From an uncultured Collinsella sp. (lineage in GTDB: Bacteria; Actinomycetota; Coriobacteriia; Coriobacteriales; Coriobacteriaceae), in NCBI GenBank assembly GCA_900541205.1, contig UQIV01000025.1:1-33412 (forward strand): 33,412 nucleotides of DNA, written 5' to 3'. The notes under the pieces are model-generated. The model saw only the letters and a list, made by a program, of their open reading frames with translations, was not told the origin of the DNA and made no database searches. The translations under genes were made by a program, and so were the position numbers. Positions 6,338 through 13,693 of the stretch are shown piece by piece (positions within the stretch are counted from its first letter, which is position 1; each line of letters starts with the position of its first letter).

Positions 6338-7465
6338 ATGCGCACAGCAAACACGCACAAAAACATGGCACGCTGCGCTGCTACGGCAACCCTCGCTTGT
6401 GTTTTGGGCTTGGGCCTCGCGGCTCCTGCCTACGCCGATACCGCATCCGACCTTGCCGCTGCTCGTACGAAGCTCGAGCAGATCGGTACCCAAACTCAGC
6501 AGATTTACGATGAGCTCGCCACGCAGACGCAGGCGCTCGATCAGACTGCCGGCGAGATCACGCAAAAGCAGCAGGAGATCGCCGATGGTCAGGCTAAGCT
6601 CTCGACCTATGTCGCCGGCGAGTACAAAACCGGCGGTCTGAGCCTGCTTCAGGTTCTGACGGGTGTCGATGACCTGAGCGATATGCTCAACCGTCTGTTC
6701 TACTACGGCAAAGTTTCCGATAAGCAAGCTCAGACCATTCAAGAGGTCAAGGAGCTTAAGCAGCAGCTCACCGATAAGCAGGCCGAGCAGGAGAAGAACG
6801 TCGCCGCCACGCAAAAGAAGGTCGACGAGCTTAACGCCCAGCAGGCTGAAGCCCAGAACGTCGTAAACTCCCTGGATTCGCAGCTGCAGGCCGAGCTTGC
6901 CGCCGAGGCCGAGGCCAACGCCGCGCTGCAGGCCGGCATCAACGCCAGCACCGCCGAGAAGGCCACGGTGAGCAACGAGACTGCCGGTACGACCGAGAAC
7001 ACCAACAACGGTGGCCAGACCAGCAATAACAACAACCAGGGCGGCAACACTCCGGCTCCTACGCCGGCACCTGCTCCGACGCCGCAGCCCTCCACGCCTG
7101 CTCCGGCTCCGACGCCTTCTGCTCCGAGCCAGTCCGTCGACGGCGGTTCTGTTGTCTCGCGTGCATACAGTAAGCTTGGTTGCGCTTATTCCTGGGGCGG
7201 AATTGGCCCGAACAGCTTCGACTGCTCTGGTTTTGTTAGCTATTGCCTCACTGGTCGTTATTGCCGCCTGGGCACCACGGGTACCTTTATGGGCTGGACG
7301 CGTGTGTCCGATCCGCAGCCCGGTGACGTTGTGGTCAACTCGTACCACACCGGCATTTACATCGGTGGTGGTCAGATGATTCATGCTTCTGACTACAACA
7401 CGGGTGTTATCATCAGCTCCGTTGCCGCCGGCATGAACAATAACTATATCTTCGTGCGTTACTAA
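6338..7465 (+). CDS. Secreted NlpC/P60 peptidoglycan hydrolase with coiled coil
   Basis: 375 residues. A signal peptide is clear (Lys/Arg N-terminus, hydrophobic 14-30, cleavage likely after AYA at 33). Residues 35-205 form a Gln/Glu/Ala-rich coiled coil, as in PcsB, CwlO and RipA-type hydrolases. A Thr/Asn-rich stretch and a Pro-Ala-Thr linker (about 210-262) lead to the NlpC/P60 domain (268-375) with Cys296 in DCSGFV, His337 in YHTGIYIG and His349 in MIHAS as the likely catalytic residues. Such enzymes cut the gamma-D-Glu to diamino-acid bond of stem peptides, usually during cell separation, and the coiled coil is typically a control element contacted by FtsEX-like partners. A ribosome site (GGAAAGGA) precedes the ATG. 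Confidence 0.93.
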   Translation: MRTANTHKNMARCAATATLACVLGLGLAAPAYADTASDLAAARTKLEQIGTQTQQIYDELATQTQALDQTAGEITQKQQEIADGQAKLSTYVAGEYKTGGLSLLQVLTGVDDLSDMLNRLFYYGKVSDKQAQTIQEVKELKQQLTDKQAEQEKNVAATQKKVDELNAQQAEAQNVVNSLDSQLQAELAAEAEANAALQAGINASTAEKATVSNETAGTTENTNNGGQTSNNNNQGGNTPAPTPAPAPTPQPSTPAPAPTPSAPSQSVDGGSVVSRAYSKLGCAYSWGGIGPNSFDCSGFVSYCLTGRYCRLGTTGTFMGWTRVSDPQPGDVVVNSYHTGIYIGGGQMIHASDYNTGVIISSVAAGMNNNYIFVRY

Positions 7466-7488
7466 GTATTCAGATAAAGCAAACGGAT

Positions 7489-7528
7489 ATGGACCTCGTG
7501 GCTTTGAGTCATGGGGTCCATTCTTTTG
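7489..7528 (+). terminator. Terminator of the NlpC/P60 gene
   Basis: A 12-bp stem with two G-T pairs (7489-7500 with 7510-7521), a 9-base loop and a T-rich tail (TTCTTTT) lie 24 bases after the stop codon. Confidence 0.75.
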
Positions 7529-7545
7529 CCTTTAGTGCAGTCCGC

Positions 7546-7568
7546 TATCTAGTTTTGAATACTAGATA
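7546..7568. promoter_or_regulatory. Palindromic operator, copy 1 (upstream of degV)
   Basis: TATCTAGT-TTTGAAT-ACTAGATA is a perfect 8-bp inverted repeat with a 7-base centre. An almost identical site is at 9220-9242 in front of the DUF1836 gene. Its centre is about 50 bp before the expected start of degV transcription and it adjoins a poor -35 region, a placement usual for activator binding. Confidence 0.7.
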
Positions 7569-7594
7569 GAGGCCCAATCGGTCTGCAAGATGGC

Positions 7595-7600
7595 TATAAT
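7595..7600 (+). promoter_or_regulatory. -10 element of degV
   Basis: A consensus TATAAT lies 30 bases before the degV start codon. The base stretch 17 bp upstream (around 7572-7577) does not resemble TTGACA, so the promoter may need the factor that binds 7546-7568. Confidence 0.5.
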
Positions 7601-7629
7601 TGAATGGGAACGATTAGAAAGGACCCTCT

Positions 7630-8496
7630 ATGAGCTGGGCACTTATCTCCGATTCAAGCTGCAACCTCCGCGATTGGCAACCGACCGCGCCCCATACCAC
7701 CTTTGCATTTGCGCCCCTCAAAATTCGAGTGGGGGAGCATGAATTCGTCGATGACCTTTCGCTCGATGTTCATGAGCTCAACTGCGCTGTTCAGGCGGAG
7801 ACGAACGCTTCTTCGAGCGCTTGTCCCAGCGTAGGGGAGTGGGCCGAGCTCTTCAAATTGGCAGACAAGACCATCTGCATGCCGATCTCTGAGGGTGTGT
7901 CGGGCAGCTACAACGCGGCAGCCACTGCTCGCGATATGGTTCTTGCCGAGGAGCCCGACCGACAGATTCATCTAGTCAATTCACGCGCAGCTGGCGGCAA
8001 AATGGACCTCATTTTCTTGCTGTTCGACCGCTATCTTGCAGACAATCCGAATGTCTCATTCGAGGATGCTTGCGCATACTTCGATAGCCTTGAACAGAAC
8101 AGCAAAATCCTCTTCAGTTTGTGCAATTACGAAAACCTCGCCAAAGCCGGACGTATCCCTAAGGCAGCCGGCGTCATTGCCAACAAGCTCAATATCCGCA
8201 TTTTGGGCACGGCGAGTGAGGCCGGTAAAATCGAACTCGTGGGGCACACGCGTGGCGAAAAGAAGATGCTCAACAAGATCATCGACACTATGGAATCCGA
8301 GGGCTTTACGGGCGGTGAGGTCATCATCGATCACGTTGAGAACGAAGCTGGAGCCCAAGCGCTTACTGATCGCATTGTCGAACATTGGCCCGGCTCCAAG
8401 ACCATCATCATGCCCTGCAACGGCCTGGATTCCTATTACGCCGAGATGCACGGCCTGATCATCGGCTACGGCATGGGCGTAGCTTCGGGCAAATAA
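7630..8496 (+). CDS. DegV family fatty-acid-binding protein
   Basis: 288 residues, the normal length. The N-terminus (ALISDSSCNL) and the segments PISEGVSGSYNAA, VNSRAAGGKM and LCNYENLAKAGRIPK match the DegV fold, in which two alpha/beta domains hold one fatty acid; FakB proteins of this family present fatty acids to FakA kinase for phosphorylation and entry into phospholipid synthesis. No fakA is in the window. A ribosome site (AAAGGA) precedes the ATG. The gene stands alone between two terminators, and its upstream palindrome is shared with the DUF1836 regulator gene next door, so the two are probably functionally linked. Confidence 0.9.
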   Translation: MSWALISDSSCNLRDWQPTAPHTTFAFAPLKIRVGEHEFVDDLSLDVHELNCAVQAETNASSSACPSVGEWAELFKLADKTICMPISEGVSGSYNAAATARDMVLAEEPDRQIHLVNSRAAGGKMDLIFLLFDRYLADNPNVSFEDACAYFDSLEQNSKILFSLCNYENLAKAGRIPKAAGVIANKLNIRILGTASEAGKIELVGHTRGEKKMLNKIIDTMESEGFTGGEVIIDHVENEAGAQALTDRIVEHWPGSKTIIMPCNGLDSYYAEMHGLIIGYGMGVASGK

Positions 8497-8512
8497 AGTC
8501 CAACCAAGCAAA

Positions 8513-8560
8513 AAAACGGGCGGGACAAAGCGACAGATGGCTCTTTGTCCCGCCCGTTTT
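8513..8560. terminator. Bidirectional terminator between degV and the DUF1836 gene
   Basis: An 18-bp perfect stem (8513-8530 with 8543-8560) with a 12-base loop has A-runs on one side and T-runs on the other, so it can stop transcription from both convergent genes. Confidence 0.9.
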
Positions 8561-8569
8561 ATACGTCGG

Positions 8570-9181
8570 CTAGCTATTAAACCCGTTGAACTTGAGATAG
8601 CTCATCAGGTACGCTTTCGAAACAAAGGATGAAACCGCGCTGCGCACAAGCAGCGACTCACGCGTTACCTGATGCGCCGTATCGGGAACCGGCGTCTGCT
8701 CGACAGAAAACGCCGAACGAATCGATGCCTCGAGCTGATCGACCACATAGTCGAAGGCCGTCGGGGCATCGTAGCTCAAACGCTGAATGTTAAAGAGCGC
8801 CTGCACCGCAGCAATAGGTAGCACCTGCTTAAAGATGCAGATAGCGATCAGGCGGGCAATCTGCTCGCGACCATACTGCTTTTTGACCGGAGCAGGCACC
8901 AGACCGACCTTCACGTAGTTATTGATCATCGATGGCGTAATGACAGGCTGCTCAACGCAAATAGAAAGCGGCTCCATCCACAGCGCAACATACTCAATGA
9001 CCTGGTCGCGGTAGAGCGTCACATTGGGCAACTGGTCATAGCGCGGCAGACTCAACGTATTGAGTTTGCGCACGATATCGGACTGAATAAATGCATCGGG
9101 CAGCACAGTGGGCTGAATATCCTCAGGCATAATGCTGACCGACGAATCGGACATCGGAATAACGCGTTTGGCGTGGTTCAT
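8570..9181 (-). CDS. DUF1836 domain protein, probable DNA-binding regulator
   Basis: 203 residues from an ATG with GGAGG 6 bases upstream. The central part, ITPSMINNYVKVGLVPAPVK, then QYGREQIARLIAICIFKQVL, matches DUF1836, a domain with a MerR-like helix-turn-helix that in Firmicutes and Actinobacteria often neighbours degV genes. The ligand or partner is unknown; the family has, to my knowledge, no well-defined operator. Here a 23-bp palindrome lies over its own promoter (9220-9242) and again before degV (7546-7568). I infer that this protein binds both, repressing itself and controlling degV, perhaps in response to fatty acids. Confidence 0.85.
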   Translation of the reverse strand: MNHAKRVIPMSDSSVSIMPEDIQPTVLPDAFIQSDIVRKLNTLSLPRYDQLPNVTLYRDQVIEYVALWMEPLSICVEQPVITPSMINNYVKVGLVPAPVKKQYGREQIARLIAICIFKQVLPIAAVQALFNIQRLSYDAPTAFDYVVDQLEASIRSAFSVEQTPVPDTAHQVTRESLLVRSAVSSFVSKAYLMSYLKFNGFNS

Positions 9182-9219
9182 AAGGATCCTCCGTTCATTA
9201 GCTATATTGTATTCTAGGT

Positions 9220-9242
9220 TATCTAGTTTTGCATACTATATA
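9220..9242. promoter_or_regulatory. Palindromic operator, copy 2 (upstream of DUF1836 gene)
   Basis: TATCTAGT-TTTGCAT-ACTATATA differs from the copy at 7546-7568 at two positions, one in the centre and one in the right arm. On the - strand it overlaps the likely -35 region of the DUF1836 gene (a TACAAT -10 lies at about 9207-9212), as expected of an autorepression site. Confidence 0.68.
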
Positions 9243-9253
9243 GCAGGAAAGTA

Positions 9254-9295
9254 AAAGTGGTTGGACAGCACATTGATGCACCGTCCAACCACTTT
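9254..9295. terminator. Terminator after trxB, possibly bidirectional
   Basis: A 13-bp perfect stem (9254-9266 with 9283-9295) has a 16-base loop. On the - strand it is followed by T-rich sequence (TTACTTTCC), so it ends trxB transcription just before the DUF1836 promoter. Confidence 0.82.
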
Positions 9296-9336
9296 GTTTT
9301 AAAGATAGCAACCTTACATAAGATATATTATCGTAC

Positions 9337-10275
9337 TTATCCACGAAGAAACGCGTATGCACTAGTTGCTGCTATGGCTCCGTCAGAAACGGCGGTCACA
9401 ACCTGGCGTAAACGCTTGGAACGGATGTCGCCAGCGGCAAATAGACCTGGCGTGCGGGTGGCCATGGATTCATCAGTCAGAATGCCGCCATCAGGCGCCA
9501 GATCGACTAAATGCTCAACGAGCTCGGTATGGGGCTGCGTTCCGGTAAAGACAAAGATGCCAAACGAGCCGGGCTCAAATGACTCGGTATGAGTCTCGCC
9601 GGATGCATTGTCCTTAAAGGTAATCGTCGTTGGCATGACTTCGCCCGATAGCTCCACAATACTAGTTTGGTACCTAACTGTAATATTGTCCTTTGCGAGT
9701 ACTTTCTGAACGACACCATCAGGCGCACGAAACTGATCGCGGCGCAGCACGATGGTCACGCTGTTGGCGATTTCTGACAGGAACAGAGCCTCTTCGCATG
9801 CCGAATTGCCACCACCGATTACAAAGACCTGTTTGCCGCGGAAGAACATGCCGTCACATGTTGCGCAATATGAAACGCCACGACCGCGATACGTATCCTC
9901 GCCAGCGAAACCTGCCGGACGCGGCGTGGCACCCATGCAAGCGATAACGCTCGAGGCCAGCGTATCGCCCATATCGTGATGCACCGTAAACATCGCTGTA
10001 TCGGCATCGTAATCGATACCCGTAACCATGCTCCATGCAACCTGTGCTCCCAGGCCCTCTGCATGTTGCTGAAAACGCTCGCCGAGTTCGGCGCCACTCA
10101 AGAGCGGAATGCCCGGATAGTTCTCGACCTCATTGGTTGTGGCGATCTGCCCTCCCGACATGCCCTGTTCAATCACGGTCGTCGTTAGGTTGAAGCGCGC
10201 AGCGTAAATGGCGGCAGCATAGCCCGCGGGGCCGCCACCGATAATAGCAACATCGATCGGCTGATGGGTAGTCAT
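9337..10275 (-). CDS. trxB: Thioredoxin reductase
   Basis: 312 residues from the ATG that has AGGAGG 8 bases upstream; a longer reading to 10350 has no ribosome site. Residues 13-18 (GGGPAG) form the FAD-binding loop, C137-A-T-C140 is the redox-active disulfide, GGGNSA (154-159) binds NADPH, and the C-terminal GLFAAGDIR is the second FAD contact. The enzyme passes electrons from NADPH to thioredoxin. No thioredoxin gene is adjacent. It is transcribed divergently from the glycosyltransferase gene and ends at its own terminator, so it is probably monocistronic. Confidence 0.95.
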   Translation of the reverse strand: MTTHQPIDVAIIGGGPAGYAAAIYAARFNLTTTVIEQGMSGGQIATTNEVENYPGIPLLSGAELGERFQQHAEGLGAQVAWSMVTGIDYDADTAMFTVHHDMGDTLASSVIACMGATPRPAGFAGEDTYRGRGVSYCATCDGMFFRGKQVFVIGGGNSACEEALFLSEIANSVTIVLRRDQFRAPDGVVQKVLAKDNITVRYQTSIVELSGEVMPTTITFKDNASGETHTESFEPGSFGIFVFTGTQPHTELVEHLVDLAPDGGILTDESMATRTPGLFAAGDIRSKRLRQVVTAVSDGAIAATSAYAFLRG

Positions 10276-10392
10276 GAAGAGACCTCCTGTCGAAAGATTG
10301 GCGTTCTTTGCGCTCATACCCAAATTTAGACGAACGTGACACTCATGCACTACAATGATTCCTTGCGAAACTAAGATGAAGGGGAGTTATCG

Positions 10393-11694
10393 ATGGATCA
10401 AACGCAGACGAGCAATAGCGCTCCCCTGCCCATGCAAGCTACTCCCCAACCGGAGCAAATGACCGTTTCACCTGCACAAAAACCACTGGTAACCATTGTG
10501 CACGCATCGGTTGGATCGGGCCACAAAGCCGCCGCCAACGCGATTGCGCAGGCATTCGACCTCATCCGCGGCACCAGCGGCATCCCCGAGGATGTTGAGA
10601 TTGAAGTGCTCGATATCCTTGATTTTGGACGTATTAAATTCGACGGCAACAAAACGGCTGCCTCGTTTACCGGCGCCACGCGTCCAATATATGACTTGAC
10701 CTGGCGTTATACCCTTACCGGACACTTGCTTTGGGGCGGAGGCACGGCATGGTCACGTATTATGTTCCCTGCCTTCAACGAATATGTCCGCACCCGCAGG
10801 CCCATAGCCGTGGTCGCAACACACATCACGGCGGCCAACGTCGCTGTGGGTGCCCGCGTTATCACGGGTATCGATTATCCAGTCATCTGCGTACCAACAG
10901 ACTATGAAGTCGAAGGCTTTTGGCCCCACAAGGACACCGACCTGTTCTGCGTAGCCAACGAATTTATGGCCGAGACACTTCGCCCCCGTAAAGTTCCCGA
11001 GACCAAAATCCGCATCACAGGCATCCCCATTCGCGCCGGGTTTGATACGGACTACAATCGCGAGGAAGAACTCGAGAAGTTCAATCTCCCCGCTGACAAG
11101 ACCGTTGTGTTGGTGATGGCCGGTGCCAGTTTGCCTCAACCGTACGTTCGCTTTCGCGCGGAGATGGACCGCACCCTCCCCTTCCTGCGCAGTTTCGAGG
11201 ACATGCACTTTATCTTTTTGCCGGGCAAAGACACCGAATATGCCACCCGCCTCAAGACGCTATTCGACGCCATGAAGCTCGACAACGTCACGGTACTGGA
11301 CTACGTGGACGACATGGCGGCCCTCATGCACGGCTGCGACCTCGCAATCCTCAAATCGGGCGGACTCACCGTCACCGAATGCCTGTGCGCGCATCTGCCG
11401 ATGATCCTGCTGGGCAAATCATATGGCCAGGAAAAGGCCAACACAACGATGCTCACCGGCATGGGCGCCAGCATGCATGTCACCACCGCACGAGAACTCA
11501 TCGTGACGTTACGCCATCTCCACGATCATCCCGAGTCGCTCAAGGCACTGCTCATCAATGGCGAAGTGCTGCGCCGTCCACGCGCAGCCGAGGACATCGC
11601 CATCGCAAGCATGGAGCTCGTAGGCAAGCCCCAAAAACGTAAACGAGCCTTCTGCCGCTTCTACTGGGGAGGAAAACCCGCGCACATCCGCTAG
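10393..11694 (+). CDS. Diacylglycerol glycosyltransferase-like protein (MGDG synthase / UgtP family, GT28)
   Basis: 433 residues; AAGGGGAG precedes the ATG by 6-7 bases. After a Pro/Gln-rich N-terminal tail (1-30), VTIVHASVGSGHKAAANAIA (33-52) is the N-terminal motif of MGDG synthase-type enzymes, and the C-terminal half holds the sugar-nucleotide site (VLVMAGASLPQP; LKSGGLTVTECLCAHLPMIL). These GT-B enzymes transfer sugar from UDP-glucose or UDP-galactose to diacylglycerol, or act as MurG-like transferases. The basic C-terminus (KPQKRKRAFCRFYW) could bind membrane. The gene is alone on its strand, facing dut across the palindromic repeat cluster at 11700-12132. Confidence 0.85.
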   Translation: MDQTQTSNSAPLPMQATPQPEQMTVSPAQKPLVTIVHASVGSGHKAAANAIAQAFDLIRGTSGIPEDVEIEVLDILDFGRIKFDGNKTAASFTGATRPIYDLTWRYTLTGHLLWGGGTAWSRIMFPAFNEYVRTRRPIAVVATHITAANVAVGARVITGIDYPVICVPTDYEVEGFWPHKDTDLFCVANEFMAETLRPRKVPETKIRITGIPIRAGFDTDYNREEELEKFNLPADKTVVLVMAGASLPQPYVRFRAEMDRTLPFLRSFEDMHFIFLPGKDTEYATRLKTLFDAMKLDNVTVLDYVDDMAALMHGCDLAILKSGGLTVTECLCAHLPMILLGKSYGQEKANTTMLTGMGASMHVTTARELIVTLRHLHDHPESLKALLINGEVLRRPRAAEDIAIASMELVGKPQKRKRAFCRFYWGGKPAHIR

Positions 11695-11699
11695 TGTCT

Positions 11700-11760
11700 T
11701 AATGTCCGCTTGCCTGTGGGAGGCCCCTATATATCATCCCGTGCTCAATCATTCTCGCTT
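11700..11760. repeat. Palindromic repeat family, copy A (half element)
   Basis: Starting 6 bases after the glycosyltransferase stop, this segment matches the reverse complement of 12080-12140 at 54 of 61 positions, including the first 11 bases. It contains only the left half of the hairpin seen in copies B and C, so it is truncated. Confidence 0.75.
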
Positions 11761-11777
11761 CGCAGGGCACACTAACC

Positions 11778-11886
11778 CCTCCCGTCCGGGGCTCATCCAT
11801 ATCATTCCATGCTCAAACATTCTCGCTTCGCTGCGCTCGCTGCGAAACTGCGCGTGGAACGATATGGGTGAGCCCCGGACGGGAGG
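11778..11886. repeat. Palindromic repeat family, copy B (109-bp hairpin element)
   Basis: The outer arms 11778-11795 and 11869-11886 are an 18-bp perfect inverted repeat; pairing continues for about 14 more bp with two mismatches that would be G-U in RNA. The loop (about 11810-11854) carries CATTCTCGCTTCGCTGCG and AAACTGCGCG, which recur in copy C. The outer arms differ from those of C, but each pairs with its own partner. Confidence 0.8.
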
Positions 11887-11920
11887 CTTCTTGCTTGAAA
11901 ACAAATTGAAATCCAACTAG

Positions 11921-11965
11921 TAAGCCGGTGCGACAAAGGAGAAACCCCCTTGTCGCACCGGCTTA
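11921..11965. terminator. GC-rich hairpin, possible terminator
   Basis: A 16-bp perfect stem (11921-11936 with 11950-11965) with a 13-base loop lies between repeat copies B and C. No clear T-tract follows on either strand, so termination is only likely, not certain. Confidence 0.5.
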
Positions 11966-12028
11966 CCAATTGATTAATGCTAACGGTTACCAGCGAAGAT
12001 ACACGGTAGTTGCAGGCATGCAAACGTA

Positions 12029-12132
12029 GCTCACCCGTGGGAGGTCCCTATATATCGTTCCACGCGCAGTTTCGCAGCGCAGCGAGAATGTTTGAGCATG
12101 GAATGATATATAGGGGCCTCCCACGGGTGAGC
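12029..12132. repeat. Palindromic repeat family, copy C (104-bp hairpin element)
   Basis: The outer arms 12029-12044 and 12117-12132 are a 16-bp perfect inverted repeat; pairing continues inward through CCCTATATATC with few mismatches. The core is the reverse complement of the core of copy B but lacks 9 bases. The element ends 6 bases from the dut stop codon and may serve as its terminator. Confidence 0.8.
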
Positions 12133-12137
12133 GGACA

Positions 12138-12581
12138 TTACAATACGCCGCTAGAACCGAAACCGCCGACTCCTCGGTCGGTTTTATCCAGTTCGTCTAC
12201 CTCTATGAGGTTAACCGTGGGGACTTCTTGGATGACGAGTTGGGCTATGCGGTCGCCTTTGTTGATATGGATGTCGTTGGTGGGATCCAGGTTGATAAGG
12301 ATAACCTTGAGTTCTCCTCGGTAGTGGGCGTCGATGAGGCCCGGCGTGTTAACTATAGACAGGCCCTGCTTGATGGCCAAGCCGCTGCGGGGCTGGACGA
12401 AGCCGGCGTAGCCATCGGGCAGGGCGATGGCCAGCCCAGTAGAGACCAGACGGCGTTCGAAGGGCTTCAGAACGCAGTCCTCGTTGGAGCGCAGATCCAA
12501 GCCGGCATCGGTGGGATGGGCGTATTTGGGAAGCTCGACGGTGGGGTCGAGACGCTTTATGTTGACGGTAATGTTGGACAT
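12138..12581 (-). CDS. dut: dUTP diphosphatase
   Basis: 147 residues, the usual size of trimeric dUTPases. The five family motifs are visible: DAGLDLRS near the N-terminus, PRSGLAIKQG, the uracil-binding hairpin TPGLIDAHYRGE, GDRIAQLVI, and the C-terminal glycine-rich arm RGVGGFGSSG. The enzyme hydrolyses dUTP to dUMP and pyrophosphate, keeping uracil out of DNA and feeding dTMP synthesis. The start lies 4 bases after the nrdR stop, with AAGGTG as ribosome site within the end of nrdR, so the pair is one operon for deoxynucleotide control. Confidence 0.96.
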   Translation of the reverse strand: MSNITVNIKRLDPTVELPKYAHPTDAGLDLRSNEDCVLKPFERRLVSTGLAIALPDGYAGFVQPRSGLAIKQGLSIVNTPGLIDAHYRGELKVILINLDPTNDIHINKGDRIAQLVIQEVPTVNLIEVDELDKTDRGVGGFGSSGVL

Positions 12582-12585
12582 GAAA

Positions 12586-13029
12586 TCACCTTAGCTTGTC
12601 GAGCTCTTGCAGAAACTCATCGACGTCTTTGAAATCGCGGTAGACCGAGGCAAAGCGGATGTACGCCACCTTGTCGATCTTGGCCAAGCGCTTGAGCACC
12701 ATGTCACCCAACTCATGGGACGTGACGGCCGTCAGCGTGCGAGAGCGCAGCTCGACCTCAATGTCGTCGATAATCTCATTGAGCTTCTTAGTGTCGATAT
12801 CGCGCTTGATGGTGGCGCGCATCAAGCCGACGAGCAGCTTATTGCGATCGAACCGCTGCTTGGTTCCGTCTGACTTAATGACCTCGATTGGGTCTTCGCA
12901 TCGTTCGAACGTTGTAAAGCGATAGTTACACGAGCAACATTCGCGACGGCGCTTAATGGTGTTATTTGACTCCTGCATACGAGAATCAACGACGCGGGTA
13001 TGTGCCTTGCCGCATTTGGGACAGCGCAT
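12586..13029 (-). CDS. nrdR: Transcriptional repressor NrdR
   Basis: 147 residues. An N-terminal zinc ribbon (C3, C6, C31, C34 in MRCPKCG and RRRECCSCNYRF) is followed by an ATP-cone domain (about 48-138: IEVIKSDGTKQRFDRNKL). NrdR senses dATP and ATP and represses ribonucleotide reductase genes. A strong ribosome site (GAGGAGG) stands 5 bases before the ATG. No nrd gene is in the window, so its targets lie elsewhere. The LysM gene ends 51 bases upstream on the same strand, so it may be read from the same SOS-controlled transcript. Confidence 0.96.
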   Translation of the reverse strand: MRCPKCGKAHTRVVDSRMQESNNTIKRRRECCSCNYRFTTFERCEDPIEVIKSDGTKQRFDRNKLLVGLMRATIKRDIDTKKLNEIIDDIEVELRSRTLTAVTSHELGDMVLKRLAKIDKVAYIRFASVYRDFKDVDEFLQELDKLR

Positions 13030-13080
13030 GGTACCTCCTCTTAAACGATAACAAGGGTACCATGCGCAGCGCGATAATGA

Positions 13081-13530
13081 TTACGAACGAGCAGGAACCT
13101 TAAGATGCGCACCGGTGGCGAGCGAACCATGCTCCAGATGATTGACGTTACGGATCATGTCGGAAGTCTCTTGCGTGGAAAGGCCTTCGATTGGATATTC
13201 CTCGGCAAGAGACCAAAGAGAATCACCAGGCTGAACGCGAATGGTCTCGTAGGTAACGTTGGAAACGGACTCGGCATACGCGGCGTGACGAGCGCTAAAG
13301 ACCGACGTAGCGAGGACAAAGAAGAGCGTAAGCGCAACGGCAACGGCGACAATCGTCTGAACCTTCAGGGCAACGCGAGCCGGCGCGACTACAGCCTGCT
13401 GATTGCGAGCAGGCCTTACGGTCAAAGGCTGAAAGCCGGAGCGGCCACCCTGAACAACCGTAAAAGTGGGTTCTGCAGGCGTCTCGAGCTTAAGGGCAAG
13501 GTTTCCCTGGACCATATTCGTTGCGTTCAT
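13081..13530 (-). CDS. LysM membrane protein, probable SOS-induced division inhibitor (YneA-like)
   Basis: 149 residues; I chose the second of two adjacent ATGs (13530 rather than 13533) because the AGGAG then lies 6 bases away. A cytoplasmic N-terminal tail of about 55 residues precedes a membrane span (about 56-77, VQTIVAVAVALTLFFVLATS), and a LysM domain follows outside (about 95-147: IRVQPGDSLWSLAEEYP to GAHLKVPA). The gene is divergent from lexA and shares a control region with three LexA boxes. YneA of Bacillus, a short LysM membrane protein divergent from lexA, delays division during DNA damage; the same role is inferred here from layout, not from close sequence identity. Confidence 0.82.
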   Translation of the reverse strand: MNATNMVQGNLALKLETPAEPTFTVVQGGRSGFQPLTVRPARNQQAVVAPARVALKVQTIVAVAVALTLFFVLATSVFSARHAAYAESVSNVTYETIRVQPGDSLWSLAEEYPIEGLSTQETSDMIRNVNHLEHGSLATGAHLKVPARS

Positions 13531-13600
13531 CATGTTCTCCTCTCGCGTGTTTTGCTGAGAACAGTTTTATCAAGCCGCGCGGACAAAAATGTCTAGCGCG

Positions 13601-13614
13601 AGAACGAATGTTCG
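13601..13614. promoter_or_regulatory. LexA (SOS) box 1
   Basis: GAAC-GAAT-GTTC matches the core of the Gram-positive LexA box (CGAACRNRYGTTYC). It is the first of three in the lexA / LysM intergenic region. Confidence 0.8.
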
Positions 13615-13628
13615 GTTATTATTATCTT

Positions 13629-13642
13629 CGAACAGTTGTTCA
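13629..13642. promoter_or_regulatory. LexA (SOS) box 2
   Basis: CGAAC-AGTT-GTTCA; its centre is exactly 28 bp from that of box 1. Confidence 0.82.
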
Positions 13643-13656
13643 TGTCAAGCAAAATT

Positions 13657-13670
13657 CGAACATTTGTTTG
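13657..13670. promoter_or_regulatory. LexA (SOS) box 3
   Basis: CGAAC-ATTT-GTTTG; its centre is exactly 28 bp from that of box 2 and 30 bp before the lexA start codon, so it probably controls lexA directly. Confidence 0.82.
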
Positions 13671-13693
13671 ACATGGGTAGAGAGGATGCCCTG

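Noticed and set aside
9337..10350. Longer N-terminus for thioredoxin reductase (start at 10350)
   Set aside because: The extra 25 residues are outside the FAD-binding fold, lack a ribosome site, and would include the AGGAGG that serves the ATG at 10275.
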